From Symsagittifera roscoffensis (Eukaryota; Xenacoelomorpha; Acoela; Convolutidae), in contig NC_087062.1 in assembly GCF_963678635.1 (NCBI RefSeq), forward strand, positions 43,164,395-43,228,394: a stretch of DNA of 64,000 bases, written 5' to 3'. The notes below the pieces were generated by a model, which did not search any database, was not told where the DNA came from, and was given only the letters and a program-made list of their open reading frames with translations. The translations under genes and the position numbers were made by a program. Positions 48,687 through 60,893 of the stretch are shown here, one piece after another (the first letter of the stretch is position 1; each line of letters begins with the position of its first letter).

Positions 48687-50502
48687 CAAGGTCATTAGTT
48701 CATTTAGGTATACTGCCTGAGCTACAGCTGCTAATTGATCCGCCTGTGCTTTGTAAAGTGATTACGTTTAAACGTGGCACGCTTAAGACCGATTTGTAGA
48801 AAATTGGCAAATAAAAGCACCTAAAAAGTTAAAACCCACAACTTATTTCTTTCACAGCAGTTTGAACTTCATAAAATTTATCTTGCCAAACTTTGAAATA
48901 ACCAGCTTTGGAGCGGATCGAAATCGTAAAAACGCACAGTAGTTCAGTAAATGCATCAGTGCGTTCATATATCCGAAGGGCATTTTTATTGTTTGCTTAC
49001 TTCCCCGGAACAACCAAATGATAGCTACTAATTAAACTTTTCGAAAACTGATTTAACAATAATTATCCAGCCTTTTTCCCACTTTCATTTTCATGTTCAA
49101 ATATAACAGAATTCACTATATAACTAAAAAAAAATGGGACTCACGTGAAAGTATCCTATAACAGTTATCCAATTAAAAATAAAAAAGTATATAATACTTG
49201 AAGTTCATCGTAAATTTGTCGACTCTTTCATTTTTATTCAAATTCAAATTGCAGCTAGTGAAGAGCCATGCACTGAAGATGGAGTTAACTTCAAATAATA
49301 TACATACGATTGGAAGCTCTAATTGGAATTAGTTCATATTTGTTTCTACACTGTGTATTCAGTTGTATTAAATCAAAGTTTTTTAAAGTCGTACAAAAAT
49401 ACACTAGTGGACAAATTTAAGCGCAAATCCATGATTTTACTCTCTAATATGATTGTTTTCAATCCGCGTGAAAAAAGAACCGGACGAGTTTATTAACTCT
49501 TCAACACAGATTTCCCATTTTTCTCGCTGAAAACGTTCACGTTCATAAAAGAGATTTTTACTCCGCGTATTCGAGAAAGATCCTTACGATGCAAAACCTA
49601 GCGCACATGAGGAAATTGGTTTTTTATACCCGGAAAATATTGGTAAGTCTTTGAAACCAAGTATTGATAGTTTCATAGAGAGTAGCTCTGATCATTTTTT
49701 AATGGTCTATGTGAAAATTTTGCTATAAACGTTGTCCAACATGGACATTGAAAACAGGCATTTTGGAAAGTAAAAACGTGAATATGCGCTGAATTTTATC
49801 CACTAGTGGAAAACTAAAGATTCATTACTAAAATTTTGGTTTTCAAAAAAGTCAGGCATCAAGTTTATTGGTTTTCCTTACTTCGCATAAAAAATTTGCT
49901 TTTGCTGCACGTACGATCAATGGAAAAACAAGTAGTTCTACTAAAAAAATGACCTCCGTTTAAGAAGAGGGGGCAATTATTAATTAGTTTAAGTTAGTCG
50001 AATATTCGACAAATCAAAAATCAGCAAAATTCGATTTTCAAGTACAACGCTCTAAAGCTAATTTACTGCTTTTATTCATAGCAGTGGCAATTTTATAGCA
50101 AATAACATGGGGGAAGGAATTGTGACGTAGATCCAAGTTTTTATGTAGATACTAGATTTTATGCTATTTTTCAAAAAACAAAAAATACAAAAAGAAATGA
50201 AAAATGCGTATATTAATTGGAAAAGTTTTAGTTTCGGTAAGCTAGAAAAAATTGCAAACACTCTGATTTACTGTCTATGAAACGTCTATTATTTTGGTTT
50301 CAAAAAATTACCAGTATCCACTATCTGTGTTAAGGTTTTAAAAAATTGCCAGTATCCACTATCTGTGTTAGGTTTTTTCAATGGAGTGAAAAAATTTTCA
50401 TTCAAGCAATATGAAAAAAAAATTGATAAAATTAGAGACTATGGCGCAAACATCTCGGTTGTGGGAAGATTTTCAAACTCAAACTGAACATTTCGCAATA
50501 TA
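48687..50502. repeat. 1,819-bp tandem duplication, copy 2
   Basis: Second copy of the unit above, differing at very few positions (for example AAGAAGTG/AAGAAATG near 48375/50194). The junctions share CAA. No gene is recognised in it. Confidence 0.94.
49402..49808. mobile_element. Second copy of the 407-bp MITE
   Basis: Identical in layout to 47583-47989 and displaced by exactly 1819 bp. It arose by segmental duplication, not by a separate transposition. Confidence 0.75.
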
Positions 50503-51088
50503 GTAATGCCAAAATGATGAATCAATTAAAACGGAAAAATATACCTAATTACTTGTTAATTGTTAAGTGTAGTTTTTAATCATCACCTAAAATTTTAGTT
50601 TAGTTTAAATCTAGCTATTTTGTATCTGTGTAAATGCAAAATGTGACCTGAAAAAGAACTGTTTTGATTTCAAAGCAGTGACTCCAAACAACTCCTTACT
50701 TGTTTTTTTTTTGACACCGAGTAAAAAAAATGTTTTCTAAAATGCAAAACTGAGATCATAGAAATTTATACACAAAAGCATGATCAGTTTAAAATAATCA
50801 GAAAACCCAGTTCAAACAAACTTTTTTGATTACGTTTTTTATCACAACATTTTTTGGTTTTCACAAGCGAAATTGTTTTAATTATTTTTTTATTATAATT
50901 TTTTTGGCTTTATCAATCAAACCAAAAGGTAATTCCTAGAATCTTTCAGTATTTCAAGCAAAAAAATCTTGAATTTACTCTCCGCTTCGTTTTCTTTCAC
51001 AGTTATATATGAAAATCAAGTTTTTATTATGCCATTTTTTTTGGATTCTGAAATGTTTTTCAATTAGCCAAAAACAATTGACAACGCA
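50503..51088. other. AT-rich spacer, nothing recognised
   Basis: Single-copy in this window, no coding signal. Confidence 0.5.
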
Positions 51089-51721
51089 TCATTACGAGGG
51101 CAAACTGTGCACAAGATAGTCGCACAATTTTGTGTCTGTATGTTCCTGGATTCCAGAGACAAGTCTTAGCACATGTTCTAAAATGTAAGTGTATTCCACT
51201 TACAAAATTTTAGTGGATTCCGCGTACAGATACTTGTAACGTAAATTTTGTCGTCATATTGATTTTGCCCGGATTCCGCAAAAGTAAGCGGATTCAGATA
51301 CATGTGATGTAAATTTTGTCCGCATATTGATATTGTTCCGGATTCCGCAAATTTAAGTGGATTCCGCAAAGTGGATTTCACAATTACAATTTGCGATTCG
51401 ATTCCCCTTACAGTTTGCAGATTTCACGTACAGTTGCGGATTTCGCGACAGCTTAATTTTACTACAAACATCTATTATTATTTGTTCATGGATTCCACAA
51501 ACTTATTCTGGATTCCACACATTTTGTTGCGGATTCCGCAAACTTGTCTGTTTTTGGAGCAATTTTGAGCACTACAGTATTTAAGTTATTTGTCCGTGGA
51601 ATCCAAAACAGCAGAGATCAAAAAAAAATAGCAACTTTACGAATTCGGGGACAAATCTGATTTTAGCCTGTTGCGGAATCCGCTTACAATTTACAAAATG
51701 CACAGTTTGGCCTCGTAATGA
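51089..51721. mobile_element. 633-bp element with 23-bp terminal inverted repeats
   Basis: The left end (51089-51111) begins TCATTACGAGGGCAAACTGT; the right end (51699-51721) is its reverse complement at 22 of 23 positions (G/C difference at position 12). The interior has about a dozen degenerate GGATTCCGC motifs in both directions and no transposase. It looks like a non-autonomous DNA transposon or foldback element of no family I recognise. No clear target-site duplication. Confidence 0.75.
51241..51376 (+). repeat. Two 68-bp tandem repeats inside the TIR element
   Basis: GTAAATTTTGTC at 51241 recurs at 51309, followed in both by a CATATTGAT motif and a CGGATTCCGCAAA motif. This explains the minus-strand open frame with repeated NPLKFAESG, which I do not regard as a gene. 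Confidence 0.75.
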
Positions 51722-52950
51722 CCTTCATTCTTCACAGAATTAATTTAAAAGGAAGAAGAAAAATGACACTCTTAGATAAAAAGTTATTCGCTGCAAAAAT
51801 CCAAACAAATTTTTGTTTCAATGATAAGCAAGAGTCCCGGTTTGAATGGTATAAAGAAGCTTTCATTCAAGACTATTGCAAAGAAAAAAATTGAAAAACC
51901 ACAGATAACAATCATAATCATAAAACCGCCTGAGTTTTGACTTGTTCATTGTAAAGATGAAGAAACGTTTTTTTTGTATTCTTTGGAGTTATTGACTTAT
52001 TGTCAACTTTGGGGTGGAACCTTGCCGTCCAAAACAAAATTTGTCAATCGGTTAGATCAAGCGTATACTAATTTAACTAAGTAAAAGTTAGAAAAGGTGA
52101 TATGTTGAAAAACGATGGAAAAACCATTCAGCCAGCAGGCTCATTAGATTGTAAGAAACTATAAACACATACTCAACTTAGAGTGAAAATAAAAAATTAC
52201 AACTTAGAATGTTATTACCTGTTTTTTTTTTTAAAAAATCAAAAAACGGAAATGACGGAAATGATATCGCAGTTTTTCACGTTTTTAATGAAACCATGAT
52301 TTGACTTAATGATGCAAAATAGACATTATTAAACGACGTATTGCAAGAGCCCGTTTTGTCCAAGATTTGCAGAGATGAATCAACTTTCAAATTAAAAAAT
52401 TTTCATCAATCTTTGTTATGAAACTTTAATCTTTTAGTAAAACAAGTCTGGGGTTGGAATTTGAGCATGGAATGCCTATCACAGAAACTATTTGGAATAC
52501 TCTCCAAAACTTTCGTGAAAATGCCGCTCTTCCAAGTCTCCAGTTTGACGATATTTTGGGTAATCACGATCTTCAATGTGAATAATGGCCATAATAGGTA
52601 AAAAACCCAAAAAAGCACCGAAGTATCATATCTGGGATTATATACTTTCACATTTCAGACATTTTTCATTTTTTGTTCAATCTAAAATTACGTTTTTTAT
52701 CTTTCAGTCTTTCCACAGACTCTTTAATACCCATAAAAATTTATTACCTTCGTTTTATAAGGATATACATTTCAAAAAACTACCCATACATTTCATACAA
52801 TTTGCTTAAACTCATCAAACGAACAATGTTTGAGATTATAAATCATATGATTGCAATATGAAGTTGAACAAGATTTCAAGTTTTATGCCAATTGGTTTTG
52901 AGTTTATGCCCGGAGTAGCTTACTCATAGAGTAGTTTCAGATAAGGTATA
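51722..52950. other. AT-rich region, no gene recognised
   Basis: Small open frames (for example 52651-52406 minus, 52585-52809 plus) lack motifs and have typical AT-rich composition. Confidence 0.45.
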
Positions 52951-54100
52951 CCGTCTGCTCGTCACGCTATCTTATTTTCGGCCGGATAGATTCGTGCAAC
53001 TTCTTAGTCTAATACCGATCTTAATCCTACTCTTATATCTCCTAGTCTCAATAGACCTAGCGTATTCTGGTATTTTCGGGTTTTATACCTGGAACTTGTT
53101 CTGAAGGAGAACGACTGCCCTCTAAGTTATTTTTAAATTGTTCTGGTGCTGAAACTACAAGTAGTTTCAGCATAACAATCAATTGTCAGTGTTAGTTTTG
53201 GATCATGATTGGTTAGTAACAATTATTTTATAGAGATAGTTTTATCAAGAAAATATTTAGTTACAAATACTATTTTTAAACTAGTTTCACCCACCCGGGA
53301 CTTAAAGAAATTTTACTTTTCAGGTTGCTTATTGTAGTTAAGGATGGATGGAGAGATTTCTTTGTTGTTGGGAGTCGTTTTCTTTTAGAGTTTTTACTTT
53401 TCAGATTGCTTATTGTAGTTAAGGATGGATGGAGAGATTTCTTTGTTGTTTGGAGTCGTTTTCTTTTGAAGGGAGGACAGGTGTAGTTGTCTTCGGAGAA
53501 AGAAGAAGGGCAGCTGTTCGTGTTCCAGAAGTGGGTCTCTTTTTATCCTAGATCATCTTGAATGATCGTGTCAAGATTGCAGATTGATGCAATGATATGT
53601 AGATTTCGTTAAGCTAGAGCAAGACTACCTGCAAGATGGAGTTTCAAGCGCCAAGTGACTAGGATCTGTCTGTGAAGTCAACATCGAGTCGGCCCTTGTT
53701 CTTCTTCAATGGGTTCGTTTTCTGCGATGTTGGGTCCATACTTCGAATCCTGTGAAGGTTGTGACTACGGCAACAAACCAATAGATTTGCCGTTCCAAAG
53801 TCAGAATGTCGTCGAAATTTCATGTCCCTTTGCTGCTCGTTCCATTTGCTCTAAGAAATTTTTACATTGCATGTTTAATATATATCTTGTTAGTGAGATC
53901 AATTTTTGTTAGGACGTTTATTTATTGTTTTCGCAAAAGCGTTTTTATTGAGGTTCGGTTATTTTAAAGAGTCGCTCACCCTAGAGCAACTCTCGTCAAA
54001 AACAGAGTGTGGCGGGTCTTAAGTGTGGTGTAGCGCGGGCGGTGAGGCCGGCTATAGAACATGTCCAGGACGTCCTACTGGTGGGTTAGGCCAATTAGAG
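52950..54100 (+). mobile_element. LTR-like fragment, inverted relative of 42.6-43.1 kb
   Basis: It contains, in order, GGATAGATTCGTGCAACTTC (about 52985), AATCCTGTGAAGGTTGTGAC (53747) and GGTCTTAAGTGTGGTG with GGCCGGCTATAGAACATG (about 54015-54066). These are the three blocks seen on the minus strand at 43.07-42.60 kb. It is on the opposite strand to the decayed gypsy element that follows, so it is probably a separate insertion. Confidence 0.5.
53311..53470 (+). repeat. 81-bp tandem duplication
   Basis: Copies 53311-53391 and 53392-53470 differ by a few bases (CAGGTTGC/CAGATTGC, TTGTTGGGAG/TTGTTTGGAG). It lies within the LTR-like fragment. Confidence 0.92.
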
Positions 54101-54882
54101 GAGTATACTTTTACCGTATCTTCGAGCAGAGTCTCTTTTGGTGTTAAACTTTTTGTTCTTTTATCAGGTGGTTTTCTCTTTTTTGTTTTTAAGTGGTTTC
54201 AATAAGAATTGAAAGTGGGTTTCAAAAAAATAATTTACGCAGTTTTAGTTTGGGTTTAGTCTGGCAAAGTAAAGTACCGTGGGACTTTGTTATATATGCG
54301 GTTGGTTTTGTGGTTTTAGTAAGCTGCGCCTTTAGGCTTTGTTATATTTCTTTCCCACCGGGTTAAAGTGAAGTTTGAAACGCGTGAAACCAAGCTAGAG
54401 TTGTTATCAGTTAATGTTGAAACTTAAAATTCAATTCTTAAACAGTTTACGTGGGCAAGTTGTGCGAGTTTGGTGGATAGAATGTATAAAATGTGGTCGA
54501 GTGAATGACAATTATCGAGTTATAAAAGAAGCACTCATAAAGACGTTAGTTGCTCGTAATTTATTTGCATCCTGGTAGTTTATTACTTCGAATTTTTTGA
54601 ATTTTACTACAGAATTGTTAACTTATTATATCAGTTATGAAATTTACTGCACTTGGATAAATCAGTTTCATTGTTCGATTAAAATTGAAAAATTAAAAAA
54701 AGAGTTTATTGATTTAGATGAATGGCTGGTGAAATCTAAAAAAGAAATGTGAATAACACGTGTAATAATGGTGAATAACTCGTGTCTTGTTTTATTTAGT
54801 GTTCATATTAAAAAACTATATTACGAGGTCTCTGTCTCAGGGAAAAATACATGAGGGAAGTTAATTTTGATCGTTTCAGGTG

Positions 54883-56450
54883 TTATAGAAGCTTGGTGAG
54901 CATGCGGATTACGTTTTTAGAGCGAAGCAGAGGCCATAGGATTTCAAGCGCTCTGATGATGTCTAATTCTTCGGTAGGTGTTAAAAACTCATGATTCATG
55001 TTTTGGATTAGGTTATAAAGCTTGTGATTGAATTTAATATTGTGAATGTGTTCAAGTAGGGTTATTTCAATGGGCTGTATGTATTCGTGTATGTATTTTT
55101 GGGCGAGCGTCATCAATTGGGAAGGTGTTAGTTAGTGGGCAGAATATATACATCTGTTTGACGGGATCAGAATTACGGAGGATGCCGTGTACGTTAGAGA
55201 TTTAATACAATAGGCGAATTTTGAGAAAAATGATGTTGTGTACTTTGAATCGATAAACATAAGATAATGTTGTGGGATACGGACTGGTGAGTTTGTGAGA
55301 TAATGTTTTTTGTATAAACTTATAAAATAAGTACGCGTGGGTTAGTTTGGTCTTCAGCATGACTTCGTGTGAACAGTGTCTCTCTCCTTGGAAGTAAGGA
55401 AGTGAAATAAGGGTGCAAAACGGTTAAATTTACTGAAAAATGATTCGTAGTTTTTGGTGTTTGTGAGTACGCGAGCAATTTTGTTATCAAATTTTTCAAT
55501 AGTGCTATCTAGGTGGAATATATATTCTGATCTGATGAAAAAAATTTTCTGTTAGTTGAGAATTAGTGTTTGGGTCGTCTTCATGTGGGGTAACTTCCAT
55601 GTATCTGGTGACAGCGAAATCGTAATGGCTAATGAAAAATCGATTGGCGCGTGGTGCTATGAATCTATTCAGGGTTTGACTTAAGTCGATGGTAGAGAAT
55701 TGATTCTCGGTAAGTGCGGTAGTTAGATGGTGAATGAGGGAGTTACAGAGTTCAGTATCTTCGGGGTTGTTTCTTAAAGGGAGTTTTATCGGATTTAGTA
55801 GAATTGTAGTAGGAAATTCAAGAGAGTTTGGAAACTAGCACATTTTCATCAACGAAGAAGTTCAGTTGGTTAGCATTGTCAATTGAATAGTATGTATATT
55901 GAAGGAAAAATGGTAAGTTGTGGATTTTAAAGTCTGGGTTGTTAGTGAGTTGCGGGTGATGAGAATTTAATCGGGATGAACGTGGACGACTAATAAAAAA
56001 TTGAGGTTTAGCGTTATGGTGCTTTCGCTTAAAAACTCTGTGTGCTCTTGTAGGTGCAATAAGAACCGAATGAGTTGAGAATTCGGGTATTGAGACTGAA
56101 TGGGTTAGCTGATGAATTGTTGATGCGTTATTTGTGTCATTGAGGTAATGTTCTTGAGTTATAAAATTATCTAGTTCATGCTACAGTTGAAAGTCGTTCA
56201 TGTGACTGGTTGCGTCGGGTTGATTACTTGACATTGGTAAAATAATGGGGGTAGCGTCAGTGTAGGAAGAGGGAGAGGTTTCATCGGGAAGTTGGGAAAC
56301 AATGGGTTTTAAAGGTGATTGAAGAAAGTTTGTAGGGCTAGTTTTGGAGTCAAGGAGTTCGCCAGGGGTCTCTCCGTCAGAATTGTTAAACTTGGATATG
56401 GTGTTAAAAACTGTTTGGGTTGAATCGTCTGAGTCCAGGCGTAGTTAGTT
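54883..56450 (-). pseudogene. Unrecognised retroelement coding remnant
   Basis: The minus strand reads as protein across several frameshifts. A stop-free stretch of about 110 codons (about 55842-55509) holds LLNPIKLPLRNNPEDTELC, TTALTENQFSTIDLSQTLN and FISHYDFAVTRYMEVTPHED. It continues in another frame as SEYIFHLDSTIEKFDNKIAR and NTKNYESFFSKFNRFAPLFH, and ends with the frame 55116-54883 (HEYIQPIEITLLEHIHNIKF, TPTEELDIIRALEILWPLLR). The upstream part (56450-56100) is rich in P, T and S. It lies 3' of the env-like region and may be a Gag-like or accessory protein of a gypsy element; no family motif decides it. Confidence 0.45.
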
Positions 56451-56830
56451 TAAAAAAAAACTGGGAAGGAAAGAAGAGGTGAGGTCTGAGATTGAAATGC
56501 GGGAGGAGTGGCGTTGAAAGTTTGATGGATAGGAGAGGGAACGGTTGAGGGATCCAAACTATCGGCTCACCGTTGGCTAAAAAGTTGATTGTTTTGAGAA
56601 CGTCAATATTTGGTGTATGGAGTGTTATATGAGATATTGGACTTCGTGGGAAGTTACTACTCTAAGAGGTATGTTCAGTGAAGAGGTATGTTCAGTGTCA
56701 GTTGTATTTTGTTTTGTAGCTAGTTTTTTTTTTCGCTAATTGATTGTCAAGGAGGTTTTTATTAGTCGAAGTGGAAAGTATTGCAAAAAGTCCTGCAAAA
56801 AAAGCGTGCTACGCTTGCTTGTCTATTAAC
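56451..56830. other. Spacer between the env-like region and the remnant below it
   Basis: Broken, P/S/T-rich minus-strand reading frames continue here without a recognisable motif. No other feature is seen. Confidence 0.35.
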
Positions 56831-58918
56831 TAGTGTGTGTAATGCACATGTGTTATCGACTCGTTTAAGTAGTGATAAAAGAAATCCAATAAAATTAAAC
56901 ATTGCGTTTAATATAGTCAATCTTTCTAATATTTTGTAGTGCCATCCTAGAAAAGCTAAAAGCTCGTTTTTGATATTAACAAAATCAAAATTACTAACTG
57001 ATGAAATATCTTGCGGACGATATTTTTCACCTTTAAGATAAATATATTTTTAAATATCTTTAGAGCATCCGCTATAGTGTTGTTTATAAATACCTGAGAA
57101 GCCTGTTGTTTCAGCTAGTTTTCGTAACTTTTGATCAATCGACTGTCTTTCTTTTGTATACATTTTAGTAAGGAGTTCTTGAAATTGTTGTGTTCGAATG
57201 GGATGCTGATTGTCAGATTTGGAGTAAATATCTATTCTTTGTAAATCGATGTTTGGGTTACGAGCGATTCCGCGTATGGTCTTGGGTGAAATTTTTTTTA
57301 AGGGTGACATTGAGTAAAATTTGGGCAGAGAAGATAAAATTTATCTTCATTAGGATTAAGCTGTACTACGTTGTGACTATTTTCAAATCCACATGGGACA
57401 GCTGTATCCCAAAAATATGTGCGTCGTGACATTGTAACTACAAAATATATTTTATTTTAATAAAATATAGGGGTTCCTTGGTAGCGTCTTTTGTCTTCAA
57501 AAACATAAAGTGGTGAAACTTTACTAGTACATGTGTAATACCAAAGAATTTTTCCTTCATAGTCAAGAATTTTTCCGTCATAGTGCGTAGGGTATTTCCA
57601 AAACTGCTAAAGCGATTGATTGTAATATGTGTGTTCTTCCAAGTTCACATAAGTAATGAATTGTTTCTAATTCAGAGAGTGACATTTCTGGAAAAGTTCT
57701 CTACTTACTGTATAGTCAAATTTCATATCAAGATGCATATCGTTATCTCCTGGGTAAATTTTTCCGCCAGTATTTCCTTCAATTTTGTAAAATGTTACTG
57801 GAATGTAAGATTTTTCGTCGTCTAGATTTTGATATAGATGTGCTGCGTCAATAATCATTTTGCCTATTCTCATGTCAAAACCTTTGTCGTATTCGACAAA
57901 GTTTCTGAATATTGTCTTTTGAAAAGTGGTTTGGGATAATCACATGCTACTTCCGTTTCAGCGTAATTTTGAAAACGTGTTAATTTATTTATTATACCGT
58001 CTAACATTTAACATTTTTATATTTTGTCGGTTTGCTCTGATTCGATTAGGATTAAATTTATCGAAGGGTATAGATTCTATCAAATTTTTTTCGTGAATTT
58101 TTATCATTCTTGCGTGAATTTTAGCGACTTGAAATGTGGTACATGTGTCTTAAGGGAAACAACTTATGGTTGCCTGTGTTCGTGTTATAGAATCGCAATA
58201 TCTTTGATCATTTTTACAAGGTAAGCGGGTTAATGATATAATATGGTATCATCTGTTAAATCTCGCGTTAGTTTTATTTTTTCTAGTAAAAAAAAGCATT
58301 ATTACTAGGTAGCTTTTATTTTTAGTGTCTGCTTTACAATTTGATGGGTTATTTGTTTCGATGTGTGATATCCAATTTTTATCAAATAAATCATAGATTA
58401 AACGTCCATGTGCGCAAGGATACGGGAATTTATCATCTAATTCACGATTGACCTTGATGTCTTTCAAGTTCTACTTGATGTACTGAGTCTGGGAAAACTT
58501 GAAAATTAATTAATTTACGATTTTTGCCTTTGTTACGTTGTAATTCGTTTTCGCAAATTTTGGGGCTTAGAGGAAGAAGTCTTTCAATGTATTTTGATAA
58601 AAGGATTCATGGTCCAGTCTATTCTTAATGCTGTTTGAGACTTGTGAACAGTGTACTTTCTTTTCTGATAGTTTTGCTGTAAAGTTATATCCTGTTAAAT
58701 TTTGAGTAAAGTGTAGCTACTATAGTTGTTGATTCGATGTCTTGTGGTTCAGAGATTTGAATAATAGCGTATTTATGTAAAAAAATTTTGTTGATTTTCT
58801 TCACAATCATAAGGAGGTCTTGTGGTCCTGTTCCGGGGAAAAGATTTTGATGCGGTATGGGCTCTAAAAGTACAAGAGGGGAAAGGGATTTTAATAGAAA
58901 AACTATTGAGAGAGACAT
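56830..58918 (-). pseudogene. Envelope-like region of the gypsy element
   Basis: The minus strand opens with Met at 58918 followed by a classic signal peptide (hydrophobic core SIVFLLKSLSPLVLL). Decayed ectodomain sequence follows in at least four frames, with Cys-containing segments near 58440, 58200, 57700 and 57400. A charged helical segment (57310-57050) and a hydrophobic segment with FNFIGFLLSLL near 56910 come last. A signal peptide, scattered cysteines and a late hydrophobic segment downstream of pol match the env position of env-bearing Ty3/gypsy elements. No fusion-protein family is identifiable from motifs. Many stops and frameshifts make it non-functional. Confidence 0.5.
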
Positions 58919-59483
58919 GTGTGTGAGAATCCTGAGAAGGGATTATAGAATGTTATTTAGCCTATTGTCTTTACTGTGTGTCGGTCGTACTTGTAGATAG
59001 TTTCTGTTGTGATAAATGTAGGGGGAAAGGATTCAGCTGTTATATTTGGTAAAGATAGTGGTAATGGATGATATACCAAATTTTTCAGCTTTACGGTTAA
59101 TTCGAATTTAAGGATTAAGTTTTGTTGGGTAGGGATTTGGATATTATGTTCTTGTATGACGTTTTGAATATCGTGTCTATTTTGTAGTCTGTTGAATGCT
59201 CAATTATGAAGTCGATTTCTGTCAGGGAGTTGGCCAAAAAATGAAGAGGGTGCTACAAAGATGTTCCAATCTAATCGTAAAGGTATACTTGTACCTTGAA
59301 ACTCACCCTATCTGTCGTCTATGTTATTTGGGAAATTTATATGAAATGTAGTTGTGGGTGTTTAACCTGTTACTGATGGTTCAGATGGAATTGAGTTAGT
59401 TTCTGACAACGATAAAGAGGTGTCTGATGAAATGTCTATGGGTTCGTTTACCACGTTTAGTTCATCTTGGGAAATTGTTTTTG
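58919..59483 (-). other. Decayed sequence upstream of env-like start
   Basis: No ORF of length. Minus-strand codon-like patches remain but are broken by stops. It separates the PT-rich ORF start at 59711 from the env-like signal peptide. Confidence 0.35.
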
Positions 59484-59711
59484 TCATCCAATGGGGGAGT
59501 CTTTGCGATGAGGTGGAGGGATTAAAAGGATTTTGACGAATTTGTTTAGATTTTGACGAATTTCTTCAAATGTATAGTAATCTTCTACAATTGATATACG
59601 TAGAGATGATTGGGGTTGGCTTGTTCGGCTAGATGTCACCGTTGTCGGGGGGTCTTGGGATGTAGTGGTTGGTGGGGTTTTGTTGATAGGGTGTGGATTA
59701 ACAATTTTCAA
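59484..59711 (-). pseudogene. PT-rich ORF start, copy 1
   Basis: The 75-codon frame begins MKIVNPHPINKTPPTTTSQD and runs through a Thr/Ser/Pro-rich stretch. It then leaves the duplicated sequence at about 59595 and continues as EDYYTFEEIRQNLNKFVKIL. The same start occurs at 61148, where it is fused to the basic Pol-tail repeats. Function unknown. Confidence 0.4.
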
Positions 59712-60893
59712 TTATATCTCAAATTTTCTAATTTATTTCAGTGTATGTTCTCTAAAGTATTCTTCTCCGAAAAAATAAAATACTAATAAGGATTGATTGT
59801 TGAAATTAGAGAGATGAGAAAAGTTAGGAAATATACGAAAAGAACTGAAGTATTCTTTCTACTTAGGTGGGTGGTCAATGGTTTTGGAGAGAGAAAAGTA
59901 AGTTTGTATGAAGGGAAAAGGAAAGATTGAACTGGCTGCAAAAAAACTGGAAAAAAGAATTGTTGGTACTAAAAAGTCGGTTATGAGAAAACTGCAAAGT
60001 TCAAAAAGTGTTCAAAAACTGAGAGAAAAATTGAAATGTATGGTTTTGTTTGTTGCACTTTGAGTTGGTTTCGAGTAGGAAAGAAGCATTCGAAAGGTGA
60101 TTTGCTTTGTCAAATTTTATTTTATTTGTTCGGAGTTGAAGCCAATCGTAGTCGAATTGTTTTTTGAATTCTGACAAGTGCATTGGATATGAAGTGTTTT
60201 TAGTGAAAAAAAATCTGGTTATTCAGGTGTTAACTTTCTAAAATTTGTTTTTCTTTGTAAGATAATCAGGCAATATTGTAGGTAGAACGGGTTTAGGCCA
60301 AGTGATCATGTCGAAATTTAGTTTCAGGCTAATTCAATATTTTTCTCTGGGGGAACTACTGGGTTTAAATTTAGACAATATTGTTGATTTTTGTGCTGTT
60401 TGGTAGAAGAGGGTTGCAATTCTTATATGATATTTGTTGAAGTTGCCAAATAGAAGGGTACAGCTTGTTTTTGTCCTAGAATTCTTCAAATTACAGTTTC
60501 AGATCGAACACAACTTGGAGAATTGTCGGCTGATGATAGTGATGGTGTTTAGAGAGAAATACGATAATTGCAAATATATTTTATTGGTTGATTTTGAAGT
60601 AGTTTTCTCGAGGAGAATTGATAGTTGTGATTAGCAATTACTTTATGGCTTTATTGAAAACTTTTTTTATGTTGTTTAGTTAATGATGGGGGTTTCTGAA
60701 ATTCTAGTTTCTTTAGTATTTTAGGTTGTGGAAAAAAGGTATTTTGATGTTTTCTTGGTTGATTTCTAAGACGAGATGATTGACGCTGTTGTGATTTTTC
60801 TTTAATTTCGGGTATGAGAATTCGCTCGGTTTGCTTACGGTTTAATCTTTGTTTCAGATTTATTTGATTTAAGGGTATGTCTGATATATCGTG
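59595..60893 (-). repeat. ~1.3-kb duplicated unit within gypsy remnant, copy 1
   Basis: It matches 61032-62330 at an offset of 1437 (TACGTAGAGATGATTGGGG at 59597 and 61034) with few differences. Both copies contain a minus-strand frame of about 60 codons starting M.LSEFKKQFD.DWLQLR (60183 and 61620) that I do not recognise. Confidence 0.92.

Noticed and set aside
51178-51381. 67-codon minus-strand ORF with repeated NPLKFAESG
   Set aside because: The peptide repeat follows from the 68-bp DNA repeat inside the TIR element.
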